Made by a program: the position numbers and the translations under genes
Notes under the pieces: generated by a model
Seen by the model: only the letters and a program-made list of their open reading frames with translations
Databases searched by the model: none
Told to the model about the DNA's origin: nothing
Part shown: positions 36,787 through 47,117 of the stretch, piece by piece
Position numbering within the stretch: the stretch's first letter is position 1
How the letters are laid out: each line of letters starts with the position of its first letter
Origin: Hydrogenophaga intermedia
Lineage (GTDB): Bacteria > Pseudomonadota > Gammaproteobacteria > Burkholderiales > Burkholderiaceae_C
Reading direction: 5' to 3'
DNA: 64,000 nucleotides
Assembly: GCF_023715105.1 (NCBI RefSeq)
Contig: NZ_JAMBNO010000001.1
Coordinates: 248,001 to 312,000, forward strand

Positions 36787-39700
36787 ATGGCCCGCTTCTT
36801 CATCGACCGTCCCATCTTCGCGTGGGTGATCGCGCTCTTCATCATGGTGCTGGGCGCGGTGTCCATCACCCAGTTGCCGATCGCGCAATACCCGCCCGTG
36901 GCGCCACCGTCCATCGTGGTCAGCGCCACTTACCCCGGTGCGTCGGCCAAGACGCTGGAAGACTCCGTGCTCTCCATCATTGAACAGGAGATGAACGGCT
37001 CGCCCGGGTTGATCTACATGGAGTCGGTGGCGCAGGCCAACGGCACCGGCTCGATCACGCTGAGCTTTCAGCCCGGCACCAATGCCGACCTCGCGCAGGT
37101 GGATGTGCAGAACCGCCTCTCGCGTGCGTCACCGCGCTTGCCGGCGGCGGTGACGCAGCAGGGTGTGCGCGTTGACAAGTCGCGCAGCAACTTCCTGCTC
37201 TTTGCCATCCTCACCAGCGACGACCCGAAGTGGGACCCGGTGGCGCTGGGCGACTACGCCACGCGCAGCGTGCTGCCCGAGATCCAGCGCGTGCCGGGTG
37301 TGGGCCAGGCGCAGCTGTTCGGCACCGAGCGTGCCATGCGCATCTGGATCGACCCGGCGAAGCTGCTCGGATTCAACCTCAGCGCAGCCGACGTGACCGC
37401 CGCCATCCGCGCCCAGAACGCACAGGTCTCGGCCGGCGAGATCGGCGCGTTGCCCAACGTCGCGGGCCAGGGCATTTCGGCCACCGTGGTGGTGAGCGGG
37501 CAGCTCAGCTCGGTCGAGCAGTTCGGCAACATCGTGCTGCGCTCGGACACCAGCGGCGCCACCGTGCGCCTGAAGGACGTGGCGCGCATCGAACTCGGTG
37601 CGCAGGCGTATGCCACCTCGGCGCGCCTGAACGGCAAGCCCTCCACCGGCATCGGCGTGCAGCTCTCGCCCAGTGGCAACGCGCTGGCCACGGCCGACGC
37701 GGTGCGCGCCAAGCTCACCGAGCTGGAACGCTTCTTCCCCGAAGGCATGAGCTGGGTGATCCCCTACGACAGCTCGCGCTTCGTGAAGATCTCCATCGAG
37801 CAGGTCGCGATCACGCTGCTGGAGGCCGTGGCGCTGGTGTTCCTGGTGATGTTCCTGTTCCTGCAGAACTTGCGCTACACCATCATCCCGACCATCGTGG
37901 TACCGGTGGCACTGCTGGGCACCTTCGCCACGTTGCTGGCCATGGGATTCTCGATCAACGTGCTCACCATGTTCGGCATGGTGCTGGTGATCGGCATCGT
38001 GGTGGACGACGCCATCGTGGTGGTGGAGAACGTCGAGCGCATCATGAGCGAGGAAGGCTTGCCGCCCTTGCAGGCCACGCGCAAGGCCATGGGCCAGATC
38101 TCGGGCGCCATCATCGGCGTGACGGTGGTGCTGATCGCGGTGTTCGTGCCGCTGGCGTTCTTTGCCGGCTCCATCGGCAACATCTACCGCCAGTTTGCGG
38201 CGGTCATGGGCGTCTCGATTGCCTTCTCTGCCTTCATGGCGCTGTCGCTCACGCCTGCGTTGTGCGCCACGCTGCTCAAGCCAGTGGCCAAAGGCCACCA
38301 CGTCGAGAAAAAGGGCTTCTTCGGCTGGTTCAACCGCGGCTTTGCGCGCACCACCAACGCCTACACCGGCTTCGTCGGGGCGGTGCTGCCGCGTGCGGGA
38401 CGCATGCTCATCATCTACCTGATCATCGGCGCCGCCGCGGCCTGGGTCTATCGCAGCCTGCCCACCTCCTTCCTGCCACAGGAAGACCAGGGCACCATGC
38501 TGGTCAACGTGCAACTTCCCCCCGGTGCCACGCGCGAGCGCACGCTGGCGGTGATGGAGCAGGTGGAAGACTACATCCTCGACCAACCGGAGGTGCAGAG
38601 CATGGTGAGCGTGCTGGGCTTCAGCTTCGCCGGCCAGGGGCAGAACGCGGCGCTGGCCTTCATCACGTTGAAGGAATGGAGCGAGCGCACCGAGCCTGGC
38701 AGTTCGGCACAGGCCCTGGCGGGACGCGCCTTCGGTGCGCTCTCCGGCATTCGCGATGCCTTCATCTTTCCGCTGAGCCCGGCGCCGATTCCGGAGCTGG
38801 GTTCTTCCTCCGGCTTCAGCTTCCGGCTGCAGGACCGCGCCGGGCTGGGCCGCGACGCGCTGCTGCAGGCACGAGGACAACTGCTGCAACTGGCGTCGCA
38901 AAGCCCGTTGCTTGCCCAGGTGCGCCCTGACGGCCTGGAGGATGCGCCGCAATTGCAGCTCGACATCGACCGCGATCGCGCGCAGGCGCTGGGGGTGGGC
39001 TTCGATGCCATCAGCAACGCCATCGGCACGGCCCTGGGCTCCAGCTACGTCAACGACTTCCCCAACAGCGGGCGGCTGCAGCGCGTGATCGTGCAGGCCG
39101 ATGCGCCCGCGCGCATGCAGCCGGACGATCTGCTGGAGCTCAACGTGGTGAACAACCGCGGCCAGGCGGTGCCACTGTCGGCGTTCACGAGCACGAAGTG
39201 GATCAAGGGCCCGATGCAGACCGTGCGTTACAACGGCTACCCGGCGGTTCGCATCACCGGCTCGGCCGCGCCGGGCCGCAGCACGGGCGAGGCCATGGCC
39301 GAGATGGAGCGCCTGGCCGCGCAACTGCCGCAAGGTTTCGGCTACGAATGGACCGGCACCTCGCGCGAAGAGAAGCTGGCGGGTTCGCAGGCGCTGGTGC
39401 TCTACGCCTTTGCCATCCTGGCCGTGTTCCTGTGCCTGGCTGCCCTCTACGAGAGCTGGACCATCCCGCTGTCCGTGATCCTGGTGGTGCCTCTGGGCGT
39501 GCTCGGCGTGCTGCTGGCCACCTTGTTGCGGGGCTACGAGAACGACGTGTACTTCCAGGTCGGCCTCATCACCATCATCGGCCTGTCGGCCAAGAACGCG
39601 ATCCTGATCATCGAGTTCGCCAAGGACGTACAGGCCCAGGGCAAGACGGTGTTCGAGGCCGCGCTGGCCGCGGCGCGGCTGCGCTTTCGCCCGATCATCA

Positions 39701-39945
39701 TGACCTCGATGGCCTTCACGCTCGGCGTGGTGCCGCTGGCCATCGCCTCCGGCGCGGGCTCGGCGAGCCAGCGTGCCATCGGCACCGGTGTCATCGGCGG
39801 CATGATCACCGGCACCCTGCTGGCCGTCGTCTTCGTGCCCCTTTTCTTCGTCGTGGTGCGGCGCCTGTTCAAGGGCAGCGAACGCCAGCACCAGCGCGAT
39901 CTCGAAAGCGCACGCGCGCATGGAGCCTACAGCGATGAATCGTGA
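36787..39945 (+). CDS. RND multidrug efflux permease (AcrB/MexB, HAE1 family)
   Basis: This is an inner-membrane proton-driven pump of 1052 residues, full length for the family. It begins MARFFIDRPIFAWVIALFIMVLGAVSITQLPIAQYPPVAPP. It has twelve helices and two large periplasmic loops. The paired Asp of the proton relay are in helix 4 (GIVVDDAIVVVENVERIM), and the relay Lys is in helix 10 (GLSAKNAILIIEFAKD). A GAAGGA ribosome binding site precedes ATG 36787. Substrates cannot be deduced, but HAE1 members expel hydrophobic and amphiphilic drugs. The stop lies inside the start region of the channel gene. Confidence 0.96.
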   Translation: MARFFIDRPIFAWVIALFIMVLGAVSITQLPIAQYPPVAPPSIVVSATYPGASAKTLEDSVLSIIEQEMNGSPGLIYMESVAQANGTGSITLSFQPGTNADLAQVDVQNRLSRASPRLPAAVTQQGVRVDKSRSNFLLFAILTSDDPKWDPVALGDYATRSVLPEIQRVPGVGQAQLFGTERAMRIWIDPAKLLGFNLSAADVTAAIRAQNAQVSAGEIGALPNVAGQGISATVVVSGQLSSVEQFGNIVLRSDTSGATVRLKDVARIELGAQAYATSARLNGKPSTGIGVQLSPSGNALATADAVRAKLTELERFFPEGMSWVIPYDSSRFVKISIEQVAITLLEAVALVFLVMFLFLQNLRYTIIPTIVVPVALLGTFATLLAMGFSINVLTMFGMVLVIGIVVDDAIVVVENVERIMSEEGLPPLQATRKAMGQISGAIIGVTVVLIAVFVPLAFFAGSIGNIYRQFAAVMGVSIAFSAFMALSLTPALCATLLKPVAKGHHVEKKGFFGWFNRGFARTTNAYTGFVGAVLPRAGRMLIIYLIIGAAAAWVYRSLPTSFLPQEDQGTMLVNVQLPPGATRERTLAVMEQVEDYILDQPEVQSMVSVLGFSFAGQGQNAALAFITLKEWSERTEPGSSAQALAGRAFGALSGIRDAFIFPLSPAPIPELGSSSGFSFRLQDRAGLGRDALLQARGQLLQLASQSPLLAQVRPDGLEDAPQLQLDIDRDRAQALGVGFDAISNAIGTALGSSYVNDFPNSGRLQRVIVQADAPARMQPDDLLELNVVNNRGQAVPLSAFTSTKWIKGPMQTVRYNGYPAVRITGSAAPGRSTGEAMAEMERLAAQLPQGFGYEWTGTSREEKLAGSQALVLYAFAILAVFLCLAALYESWTIPLSVILVVPLGVLGVLLATLLRGYENDVYFQVGLITIIGLSAKNAILIIEFAKDVQAQGKTVFEAALAAARLRFRPIIMTSMAFTLGVVPLAIASGAGSASQRAIGTGVIGGMITGTLLAVVFVPLFFVVVRRLFKGSERQHQRDLESARAHGAYSDES

Positions 39946-41317
39946 TCTCACCGCCCACCTGAGCCCGTTGCTGGCGGCCCTGCTGCTGGCCGGCTGCTCG
40001 ATGATCCCGACCTACGAGCGCCCCGCCGCACCCGTGCCGCAGGTGTTTCCGCTGGCCGCGGACACGCCCGAGCAACGCAGCGCCGCCGATACCGACTGGC
40101 GTGCCTTTGTACAGAACCCGCAACTGCGCACGCTGATCGAGCGCGCACTGGCCAACAACCGCGATCTGCGCGTGGCCACGCTCAACATCGAGCGCGTGCG
40201 CGCGCAGTACCAGATCCAGCGCGCCAACCAGTTCCCCACCATCAACGCGGCCGCCAGCGGCAACCGCCAGCCCGACGGCAATGGCGGCATCCAGAGCAGC
40301 TACAGCGTGGGCCTGGCCATGAGCGCCTGGGAGATCGATTTCTTCGGCCGCCTGGGCGCGCTGAAGGAAGCCGCGCTGGCCGAGTACCTGGCCAGTGAGC
40401 AGGCGCGCAACGCGGCACAGACCAGCCTGATCGCCGCGGTGGCCAGCAGCTGGCTGAGCCTTCAGGCCAACGAGGCCTTGCTGGCGATCACACGCCAGAC
40501 GCTGGCCTCGCGTGAAGATTCGTTGCGCCTGACCAAGCTGCGCTTCGACAACGGTGCCACCTCTGCACTGGACCTGCGCCAGGCCGAATCGCTCGCCGCC
40601 ACCGCCCGTGCGGCCTTTGCGCAGCAGCAGCGCGCACGCGCTCTCGACGCGAATGCGCTCAACCTGCTGGTGGGCGACAGCGTGCCCGCCGAGTTGCTGC
40701 AGGTGGCCGAGGGCGACGCAGCGCTGCTCGCCGACGTGCCTGCGGGCCTTCCGTCGGACTTGCTCACCCGCCGTGCCGACATCCTGCAGGCCGAGCAGGC
40801 CCTCATCGCGGCCAACGCCAACATCGGCGCTGCGCGTGCGGCCTTCTTTCCCCGCATCTCGCTGACCGCGAGCGTGGGCACCGCCAGCAGCGAGCTCTCG
40901 GGCCTGTTCAAGGACGGCTCCTGGGGCTTTACGTTGAGTCCGCAGGCGCTGCTGCCGATCTTCGACGCCGGGCGCAATCGCGCGGGCCTCGAGGCGGCCG
41001 AGGCGACGCGCGACATCGCCATCGCCCAGTACGAGAAAGCGATCCAGACCGCCTTCCGCGAGGTGGCCGATGCGCTGGCCGGCCGCGCCACGTTGGCCGA
41101 TCAGCTGCAGGCGTTGCGCGACCAGGTGACGGCCGAGACCGACCGCTTGCGCCTGGCCGAGCTGCGCTACCGCAGTGGTGTCGCGAGCTTCCTCGACGTG
41201 CTCGACGCACAGCGTTCGCTGTTCGCGGCACAACAGGCCGAGGCGCAGACACGCCTGGCCCTGCAGCAGAACCGCGTGGCACTCTACGCGGCGCTGGGAG
41301 GCGGTTGGCAGGAGTGA
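39935..41317 (+). CDS. Outer-membrane efflux channel lipoprotein (OprM/NodT family)
   Basis: This is a TolC-like outer-membrane factor of 460 residues. The signal peptide ends LLLAGCS (lipobox). Two repeats of the TolC-type helical barrel follow, with the NodT family pattern DWRAFVQNPQLRTLIERALANNRDLRVA near the N-terminus and LPSDLLTRRADILQAEQALIAANANIGAARAAFFPRISLTAS in the middle. ATG 39935 is used because GGAG lies upstream and the gene then overlaps the pump gene by 11 bases; ATG 39920 is an alternative. Confidence 0.94.
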   Translation: MNRDLTAHLSPLLAALLLAGCSMIPTYERPAAPVPQVFPLAADTPEQRSAADTDWRAFVQNPQLRTLIERALANNRDLRVATLNIERVRAQYQIQRANQFPTINAAASGNRQPDGNGGIQSSYSVGLAMSAWEIDFFGRLGALKEAALAEYLASEQARNAAQTSLIAAVASSWLSLQANEALLAITRQTLASREDSLRLTKLRFDNGATSALDLRQAESLAATARAAFAQQQRARALDANALNLLVGDSVPAELLQVAEGDAALLADVPAGLPSDLLTRRADILQAEQALIAANANIGAARAAFFPRISLTASVGTASSELSGLFKDGSWGFTLSPQALLPIFDAGRNRAGLEAAEATRDIAIAQYEKAIQTAFREVADALAGRATLADQLQALRDQVTAETDRLRLAELRYRSGVASFLDVLDAQRSLFAAQQAEAQTRLALQQNRVALYAALGGGWQE

Positions 41318-41374
41318 GGCCGCGTGGGTGACCCCGTGGGCGGGCCGGGGTGGAAAGGCGTGATGCCCCCCCGC

Positions 41375-42250
41375 TCAGTCCACCGCTGGCAGGCCGTAGA
41401 AGCGCACGATCGCGTCCCACGCCGCCTGTGGGTCGTCCACGTACTCGAAGAGCTGCAGGTCCTCGGGCGATATCGTGCCTTCCTCGACCAGCACGTCGAG
41501 GTTGATCAGGCGCTTCCAGTAGTCGGTGCCATAGAGCACGATGGGCACCGGCTTGGCCTTCTTGCATTGCACCAGTGTGATCACCTCGAACAGCTCGTCG
41601 AGCGTGCCGAAGCCGCCCGGGAAGGCGAGCAGCGCCTTGGCGCGCATCATGAAGTGCATCTTGCGCAGCGCGAAGTAGTGGAACTTGAAGCTCAGCTCGG
41701 GTGAGATGTATGGGTTGGCTGCCTGCTCGTGCGGCAGTGCAATGTTCAGGCCCACGGTCAGCGCGCCTTCGTCGTGCGCGCCGCGGTTGGCGGCCTCCAT
41801 CACACCGGGGCCGCCGCCGGTGCAGATGAACAGCTTGTCCTGGCTCGGGCACTTGGCGCTGTAGCGCGCCACCAGGCGTGCGAACTCGCGCGCACGGTCG
41901 TAGTAGTGGGCGTTGCGCACCAGCGCCTGGGCGCGTGCGATCGCGCGCGCGTCGCCCGAAGCTTCGGCGCTGGCGAGCGCGGCATCGGCTTCGCTGCGTT
42001 CCCGAAAGCGCGCGCTGCCGAACACCACAATGGTGTTCTCGATGCCGAGCTGCTGCTGTGCCAGATCGGGCTTGAGCATTTCGAGCTGGAACCGGATGCC
42101 GCGCGTTTCGCGTCGCAACAGGAACTCCGGGTCGGCAAAGGCAAGTCGGTAGGCGTCGGCCTGCAGCGGGTGCCCGCTGTCGGCGTGGGCCTGCAGTTCT
42201 GCCCAGGCGTCGGCCAGGCGTCGTTCGGTGATGTCCTGATGGGCTTCCAT
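41375..42250 (-). CDS. LOG family protein (cytokinin-riboside 5'-monophosphate phosphoribohydrolase-like)
   Basis: The 291-residue protein belongs to the LOG/lysine-decarboxylase-like family. It has both hallmarks, GGGPGVMEA (145-153) and PGGFGTLDE (211-219), the latter containing the catalytic Glu. Family members hydrolyse nucleoside 5'-monophosphates to base plus ribose phosphate. The N-terminal ~65 residues are an additional helical region. ATG 42250 is chosen; a GTG at 42274 overlapping the upstream gene would add 8 residues. It is probably cotranscribed with the AEC carrier gene. Confidence 0.88.
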   Translation of the reverse strand: MEAHQDITERRLADAWAELQAHADSGHPLQADAYRLAFADPEFLLRRETRGIRFQLEMLKPDLAQQQLGIENTIVVFGSARFRERSEADAALASAEASGDARAIARAQALVRNAHYYDRAREFARLVARYSAKCPSQDKLFICTGGGPGVMEAANRGAHDEGALTVGLNIALPHEQAANPYISPELSFKFHYFALRKMHFMMRAKALLAFPGGFGTLDELFEVITLVQCKKAKPVPIVLYGTDYWKRLINLDVLVEEGTISPEDLQLFEYVDDPQAAWDAIVRFYGLPAVD

Positions 42251-42270
42251 GGTGTTTCTCTTGAGCCTGT

Positions 42271-43149
42271 TCACAAACCGATGGCCAGCGCCAGTGGCAC
42301 GAAGACCACCGCGAGCGCGTTGCCGACCATGATGGAGGCGGCCACCTTCTCGGGTTCCTGATGGTATCGGTCGGCCAGCATGTACTGGATGACGGCGGGC
42401 GGCAGGGCTGCGAACAGCAGCAATTGCCCCCGTGCTGCGCCCTCCAGCCCCAGGGCCCAGACCAGTGGAATGCCGATCGCCAGCCCGATGATCGGGCGCG
42501 CCAGCGCGCCCAGCAGGCCGAGTGCCATGCCCGAGCGCGTGAGCGCGGTCAACCGCACGCCCAGCGCAAACAGCATCAGCGGCAGCGAGGCGTCGCCCAG
42601 CAGTTTCAGGCCCGACAGCAGCACCGGCGGCGGCCGCAGTTCCGTGGCGGCGCTGAGGAAGCCGAGCAGGGTGGCGATCATCAGCGGGCTGGTGAGCAGG
42701 TCTCGCGTGCGCGCGGCGCTGCTGGTGATGCGCGCGCCGAGCGAGAAATGCAGCAGGTTGCTGACCGAGAACAGTGCCACCGCGGCACCGAAGTTCTGCG
42801 GCCCGAAGGCCAGCAGCGCCAGCGGCAGACCCATGTTGCCGCAGTTGTTGAACATGGCCACCGGCACCAGGGTGCGCGGCTGGGCCCCGAACGCGCGCGC
42901 CAGCGGCCAGGCGAGCAAACCGCTACCCAGGATGAGCACGGTCCCGCCGATCAACAGCGGCACGTGGTCCCCCAGTGCAAAGTCGCGCGAGGCCAGCGCG
43001 GAGTAAACCAGCAGCGGCGCCAGCACGTCCAGCGCAATGCGGTTGAAGCTGCTCAGATCCACCGGCTTGCGGCGCGCGTAGCCGTAGCCGATGGCCACGA
43101 TCAGGAACACCGGGATGATGACGTCGGCGATGCGGGCGATGAGTTCCAT
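42271..43149 (-). CDS. AEC family transporter (auxin efflux carrier-like permease)
   Basis: This is a ten-helix permease of 292 residues from the auxin-efflux-carrier superfamily, which in bacteria moves small carboxylates such as malate or malonate. Recognisable motifs include VAMFNNCGNMGLPLALLAFG (the crossover helix with the Asn-Cys-Gly turn) and the C-terminal repeat AALPPAVIQYMLADRYHQEPEKVAASIMVGN. ATG 43149 (MELIARIADVIIPVFLIVAIGYGYARR) is chosen over a TTG three codons upstream. It follows the efp terminator and overlaps or nearly overlaps the LOG gene. Confidence 0.88.
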   Translation of the reverse strand: MELIARIADVIIPVFLIVAIGYGYARRKPVDLSSFNRIALDVLAPLLVYSALASRDFALGDHVPLLIGGTVLILGSGLLAWPLARAFGAQPRTLVPVAMFNNCGNMGLPLALLAFGPQNFGAAVALFSVSNLLHFSLGARITSSAARTRDLLTSPLMIATLLGFLSAATELRPPPVLLSGLKLLGDASLPLMLFALGVRLTALTRSGMALGLLGALARPIIGLAIGIPLVWALGLEGAARGQLLLFAALPPAVIQYMLADRYHQEPEKVAASIMVGNALAVVFVPLALAIGL

Positions 43150-43160
43150 GGGGCGCAATG

Positions 43161-43189
43161 CAGAAGGGCTCCGTGTGGAGCCCTTCGTG
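43161..43189 (-). terminator. Hairpin terminator downstream of efp
   Basis: GGGCTCC (43166-43172) and GGAGCCC (43177-43183) form the stem, extended by AA/TT, with a 4-base loop. The T tract is weak on both strands. It lies 25-50 bases after the efp stop codon. Confidence 0.6.
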
Positions 43190-43210
43190 TCTTTCGACGG
43201 ATGTGTGCGA

Positions 43211-43765
43211 TCAGACGCGCTTGCGGTATTCGCCGGTGCGCGTGTCGATCTCGATCTTGTCGCCCTGGCTCACGAACAGCGGCACGGGCACTTCGAAGCC
43301 GGTGGCGATCTTGGCGGGCTTGAGCACCTTGCCCGAGGTGTCGCCCTTGACGGCGGGTTCGGTCCAGGTGATCTCGCGCACCACGCTGGTGGGCAGTTCG
43401 ACCGAGATGGCCTTGCCTTCGTAGAACACCACCTCGACGGCCATGCCGTCTTCGAGGTAGTTCAGGGCGTCGCCCATGTTTTCAGCTTCAACTTCGTACT
43501 GGTTGTAGTCGGCGTCCATGAAGACGTACATGGGGTCGGCGAAGTAGGAGTAGGTGCACTCCTTGTGGTCCAGGATGATCTGGTCCATCTTGTCGTCGGC
43601 CTTGAAGACGACTTCGGTGCCGATGTTGCCGAGCAGGCCCTTGAGCTTCATGCGCACGGTGGCGGCACCGCGGCCGCCGCGTGCGTATTCGGTGCGCAGC
43701 ACGATCATCGGGTCCTTGCCGTGCATGATCACGTTGCCGGCGCGGATTTCCTGGGCGATTTTCAT
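43211..43765 (-). CDS. efp: Translation elongation factor P
   Basis: EF-P relieves ribosome stalling at polyproline. The 184-residue protein has the three EF-P domains and starts [23 protein letters not shown]. The tip of domain I reads YARGGRGAA, with Arg at position 32 where E. coli has the beta-lysylated Lys34. Arg32 is the residue rhamnosylated by EarP in beta- and some gammaproteobacteria. The earP gene is directly upstream in the same direction (128 bases apart), supporting that modification here. The C-terminus [17 protein letters not shown] is canonical. Confidence 0.97.
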   Translation of the reverse strand: MKIAQEIRAGNVIMHGKDPMIVLRTEYARGGRGAATVRMKLKGLLGNIGTEVVFKADDKMDQIILDHKECTYSYFADPMYVFMDADYNQYEVEAENMGDALNYLEDGMAVEVVFYEGKAISVELPTSVVREITWTEPAVKGDTSGKVLKPAKIATGFEVPVPLFVSQGDKIEIDTRTGEYRKRV

Positions 43766-43893
43766 AACGGGATTCCAGTGGTGGTTGCCCGTTGGCCGGG
43801 CGTACAGGCGTGAGCGGATGGCCCGGGCGTGATGCCCGCCGGCCGTGGCCCCGCACCTCCCGGTTCGGGCCAACGATCACAAAGCCCGCGATT

Positions 43894-44943
43894 TTACCTT
43901 TTTCGGGCCACGAAGGCGGTGAGCTGGCTGGCCAGGTCGTCCTGGGCGAGCAGGCGCGCGCGGGCCGTCTGCACCGCCTCGCGCCACCCGTCCACCACCG
44001 CCCAGCCCGGCCACACCGGCCGTTGCGCCGGGTCGGCCATCCCGATGCCATTCCAGCACGCGTGCAGGCGTCGCAGGCTGGCCGGCGCATCCAGCCAGTC
44101 GAGAAATGCCTGCAGCTTGGCGTGGTGCGCGTCGTCGTGCTGCGGGTAGATGTGCCACACGAACGGCTGGCCAGCCCACAGCGCACGCACCAGCGAGTCC
44201 TCGCCGCGCACGAAGTTGAGATCGCTGGCCCAGAGCAGTTCGTCGAACGCCGGCTGGGCCAGGTAGGGCAGGGTCTGGCGGCGCGCGCCGGGCGCCAGTG
44301 GCAGGCCATGGCTGGCGGCCGCGGCGCGCCCGGGCGTGACGAGCCAGTGGGCCTCGGCCTGCGCCAGCACCTCTGGCAGCGCCGGGGGTTCGTAGCAGAA
44401 CAGCACCGCCAGGCGCTCGTCGGGCAGCAGGCCGTGGGAAGCGCGCCAGGCGTTGCGGTCGAATGCGGCCTGGCGTGCCGCGAGGTCGTCCTCGCGCAGC
44501 AGCCCGCCCGTGCCGTCGGCAAAGCCGGGGTGGAAGAACCATTTGGTCAGGCCACGGCCCGGCCCGCTCATCACGGGCGAGGGCAGGCCGTGCTGGCGCT
44601 GCACGAAGCCCTCGGCGCTGAGGTACTCGAGATTGAGCCACACCGGCTCGGCCGTGCGCGCGGCCACGAAGGCCTCGGGCAGCTCGCAGCCGAAGGCCTC
44701 GATCCAGACCGCGCCCGGCGCCTGGCCGTGCAGATCGAACGGTTCGTGCCACGACAGCACCTGCACGCCCGGCGCGCCGTGCGTGCCCTCGGGTGCCATC
44801 CAGGCCAGCGCGCTCGGGTCGTCGATCCAGAGCCGCACCGCGTGGCCGCGCGCACCGAGCTGCGCCGCCAGGCGCCAGCAGACGCCGACGTCGCCGAAGT
44901 TGTCGATCACGCGGCAGAAAAGATCCCACACGGGCTTGTCCAT
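43894..44943 (-). CDS. earP: EF-P arginine rhamnosyltransferase EarP
   Basis: EarP transfers rhamnose from dTDP-rhamnose to Arg32 of EF-P. The 349-residue GT-B glycosyltransferase begins [29 protein letters not shown], with the two catalytic-site Asp at 14 and 18 (IDNFGDVG). The C-terminal nucleotide-sugar site has [25 protein letters not shown], including the conserved Glu. ATG 44943 is used; ATG 44952 is three codons upstream. It is divergent from uvrC with 51 bases between starts, and upstream of its substrate gene efp. dTDP-rhamnose synthesis genes are not in the window. Confidence 0.95.
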   Translation of the reverse strand: MDKPVWDLFCRVIDNFGDVGVCWRLAAQLGARGHAVRLWIDDPSALAWMAPEGTHGAPGVQVLSWHEPFDLHGQAPGAVWIEAFGCELPEAFVAARTAEPVWLNLEYLSAEGFVQRQHGLPSPVMSGPGRGLTKWFFHPGFADGTGGLLREDDLAARQAAFDRNAWRASHGLLPDERLAVLFCYEPPALPEVLAQAEAHWLVTPGRAAAASHGLPLAPGARRQTLPYLAQPAFDELLWASDLNFVRGEDSLVRALWAGQPFVWHIYPQHDDAHHAKLQAFLDWLDAPASLRRLHACWNGIGMADPAQRPVWPGWAVVDGWREAVQTARARLLAQDDLASQLTAFVARKR

Positions 44944-44994
44944 GGCCGCCATCTTGCCGCAGCGCGGCGCCGCTGCGCGCCACAATACGCGCCC

Positions 44995-47079
44995 ATGGCC
45001 GACGAAGCGCATTCCGAACAATTGCTGGGCGAGGTGGCGGCGCTGCCCGCGCTGCCGGGTGTCTACCGCTACTTCGACGCCCAGGGCCAGCTGCTCTACG
45101 TGGGCAAGGCGCGCAACCTCAAGAAGCGCGTGTCGAGCTACTTCCAGAAGAACCACGACGGCACGCGCATCGGGCACATGGTGAGCCGCATCGTGCGGCT
45201 GGAGACCACCGTGGTGCGCAGCGAAGCCGAGGCGCTGCTGCTCGAGAACAACCTCATCAAGACGCTCAACCCGCGGTTCAACATCCTGTTCCGTGACGAC
45301 AAGAGCTACCCCTACCTCAAGATCACCGGCACGCGCGACGCCGCGCGTTCGGCCGGGCGCAGCACCACGCCGGCCACCCTGTTTCCGCGCATGGCCTATT
45401 ACCGCGGTGCGGTGGACAAGCGCCACAGCTACTACGGCCCGTACCCCAGCGCCTGGGCGGTGAAGGAATCCATCCAGCTGCTGCAGAAGGTGTTCAAGCT
45501 GCGCACCTGCGAGGACACGGTGTTCGCCAACCGCACGCGGCCTTGCCTGCTGTACCAGATCAAGCGCTGCAGCGGCCCCTGCGTGGACCTGATTCACCAA
45601 GCCGATTACCTGCACGACGTCGCCAACGCCGAGCGCTTCCTGCGGGGTGAAACGCAGGCCGTGCTGCAGGCGCTGGAGCAACGCATGCTGGCGCACAGCG
45701 AGAAGCTGGAGTTTGAGCAGGCGGCCGAGATCCGCAACCAGATGACGGCGCTCTCGCGCGTGCTGCACCAGCAGAGCATGGAGACCGGCACCGACCAGGA
45801 TGTCGACATCCTGGCGGTGAAGGTGCAGGGCGGGCGCGCCTGTGTGAACCTGGCGATGGTGCGGGGTGGCCGCCACCTGGGCGACCGGCCGTACTTCCCC
45901 GCGCACGTGGACGACGCCAGCGCGATCGAGGAACTGCTGTCGCAAGGCGCCGAGGACGCCGATGTGCACGCGAGCCCGCGGGACGACGCGGCCGCGACCG
46001 ACCCCGCCGAGCGGACGGCGTTGCGCGTTCTCGAGGCCTTCATCGCCCAGCACTACCTGGGTGCTCCCATGCCGCCGGTGCTCATCACCAGCCACGCCGT
46101 GGGCAAGCCCCTGCTGGAGGCGCTCACCGAACAGACCGGACAGAAGGTGCACGCGCTGCACAACCCGCGCGAGCACCGTCGCCGCTGGCTGGAGATGGCA
46201 CAGCAAAACGCCGGCATCGCGCTTGCACGCCTGCTGGCCGAGGAGGGCAGTCAGCAGGCCCGCACGCGCGCGCTGGCCGAGGCCTTGCAACTGCCCGACG
46301 ACGAGCTGGACGCGCTGCGCATCGAATGCTTCGACATCTCGCACACCGCAGGCGAATCCACGCAGGCCTCGTGCGTGGTGTTCGAGGCCCACAAACTGCA
46401 GAACACCCAGTACCGTCGCTACAAGATCGAGGGCATCACCCCGGGCGATGACTACGCCGCGATGCGCCAGGTGCTCACGCGGCGCTACGGCCGCATCGCC
46501 GAAGCGTTGCGGGCCGAGGCCGGTGAGGGCGCGCTGCCCGCGGCTGCCCCGCCCATCTCACCGGCCGAGGTGCAGGGGGAGGTCGAGGTCGTTGACCAGG
46601 CCAGCGACAAGATGCCCACGGCCGGGCCGCGCTTGCCCGACATCGTGCTCATCGACGGCGGCAAAGGCCAGGTGGGTGTGGCCCGCGAGGTGTTCCAGCA
46701 ACTGGGCCTGGACCTGTCCATCATCGTCGGCGTGGAGAAAGGCCAGGGCCGCAAGGTGGGGCTGGAAGAACTGGTGTTCGCGGACGGCCGCCCCAAGGTG
46801 TACCTGGGCAGCGACTCCGCCGCGCTCATGCTCGTGGCTCAGATCCGCGACGAAGCGCACCGCTTCGCCATCACCGGCATGCGCGCCCAGCGCGCCAAGG
46901 TGCGCACCGGTGGCAGCCAGCTCGAAGACATCCCCGGTGTCGGCCCCAAGAAGCGCGCCCGCCTGTTGCAACGCTTCGGCGGCGTGCGCGGCGTGGCTGC
47001 GGCGAGTGTGGAGGACCTGGCGACGGTGGAGGGGATATCGAGCGAGCTGGCCGAGACGATCTATCGCGCACTGCATTGA
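44995..47079 (+). CDS. uvrC: Excinuclease ABC subunit C
   Basis: UvrC makes the two incisions in nucleotide excision repair. The protein has 694 residues. The GIY-YIG domain is at the N-terminus ([31 protein letters not shown]). An Arg/Cys-rich middle contains [14 protein letters not shown], and the UVR motif is [18 protein letters not shown]. The RNase H-like second nuclease domain has [23 protein letters not shown] and [14 protein letters not shown], and the tandem helix-hairpin-helix ends the protein ([21 protein letters not shown]). ATG 44995 lacks a clear ribosome binding site. A large ORF extending further upstream is only the reverse of earP. Confidence 0.96.
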   Translation: MADEAHSEQLLGEVAALPALPGVYRYFDAQGQLLYVGKARNLKKRVSSYFQKNHDGTRIGHMVSRIVRLETTVVRSEAEALLLENNLIKTLNPRFNILFRDDKSYPYLKITGTRDAARSAGRSTTPATLFPRMAYYRGAVDKRHSYYGPYPSAWAVKESIQLLQKVFKLRTCEDTVFANRTRPCLLYQIKRCSGPCVDLIHQADYLHDVANAERFLRGETQAVLQALEQRMLAHSEKLEFEQAAEIRNQMTALSRVLHQQSMETGTDQDVDILAVKVQGGRACVNLAMVRGGRHLGDRPYFPAHVDDASAIEELLSQGAEDADVHASPRDDAAATDPAERTALRVLEAFIAQHYLGAPMPPVLITSHAVGKPLLEALTEQTGQKVHALHNPREHRRRWLEMAQQNAGIALARLLAEEGSQQARTRALAEALQLPDDELDALRIECFDISHTAGESTQASCVVFEAHKLQNTQYRRYKIEGITPGDDYAAMRQVLTRRYGRIAEALRAEAGEGALPAAAPPISPAEVQGEVEVVDQASDKMPTAGPRLPDIVLIDGGKGQVGVAREVFQQLGLDLSIIVGVEKGQGRKVGLEELVFADGRPKVYLGSDSAALMLVAQIRDEAHRFAITGMRAQRAKVRTGGSQLEDIPGVGPKKRARLLQRFGGVRGVAAASVEDLATVEGISSELAETIYRALH

Positions 47080-47117
47080 TGGATCGCCGCTTGCAGGCCA
47101 CCCCGCATAATCCCCCC

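Noticed and set aside
37129..39951. A 940-residue minus-strand frame opposite the RND pump
   Set aside because: Its His/Arg/Gln-rich composition is typical of antisense frames; the pump gene explains the DNA.
43894..46392. An 832-residue minus-strand frame running from uvrC into earP
   Set aside because: Only the last 349 residues (earP) have family motifs; the rest is antisense to uvrC.
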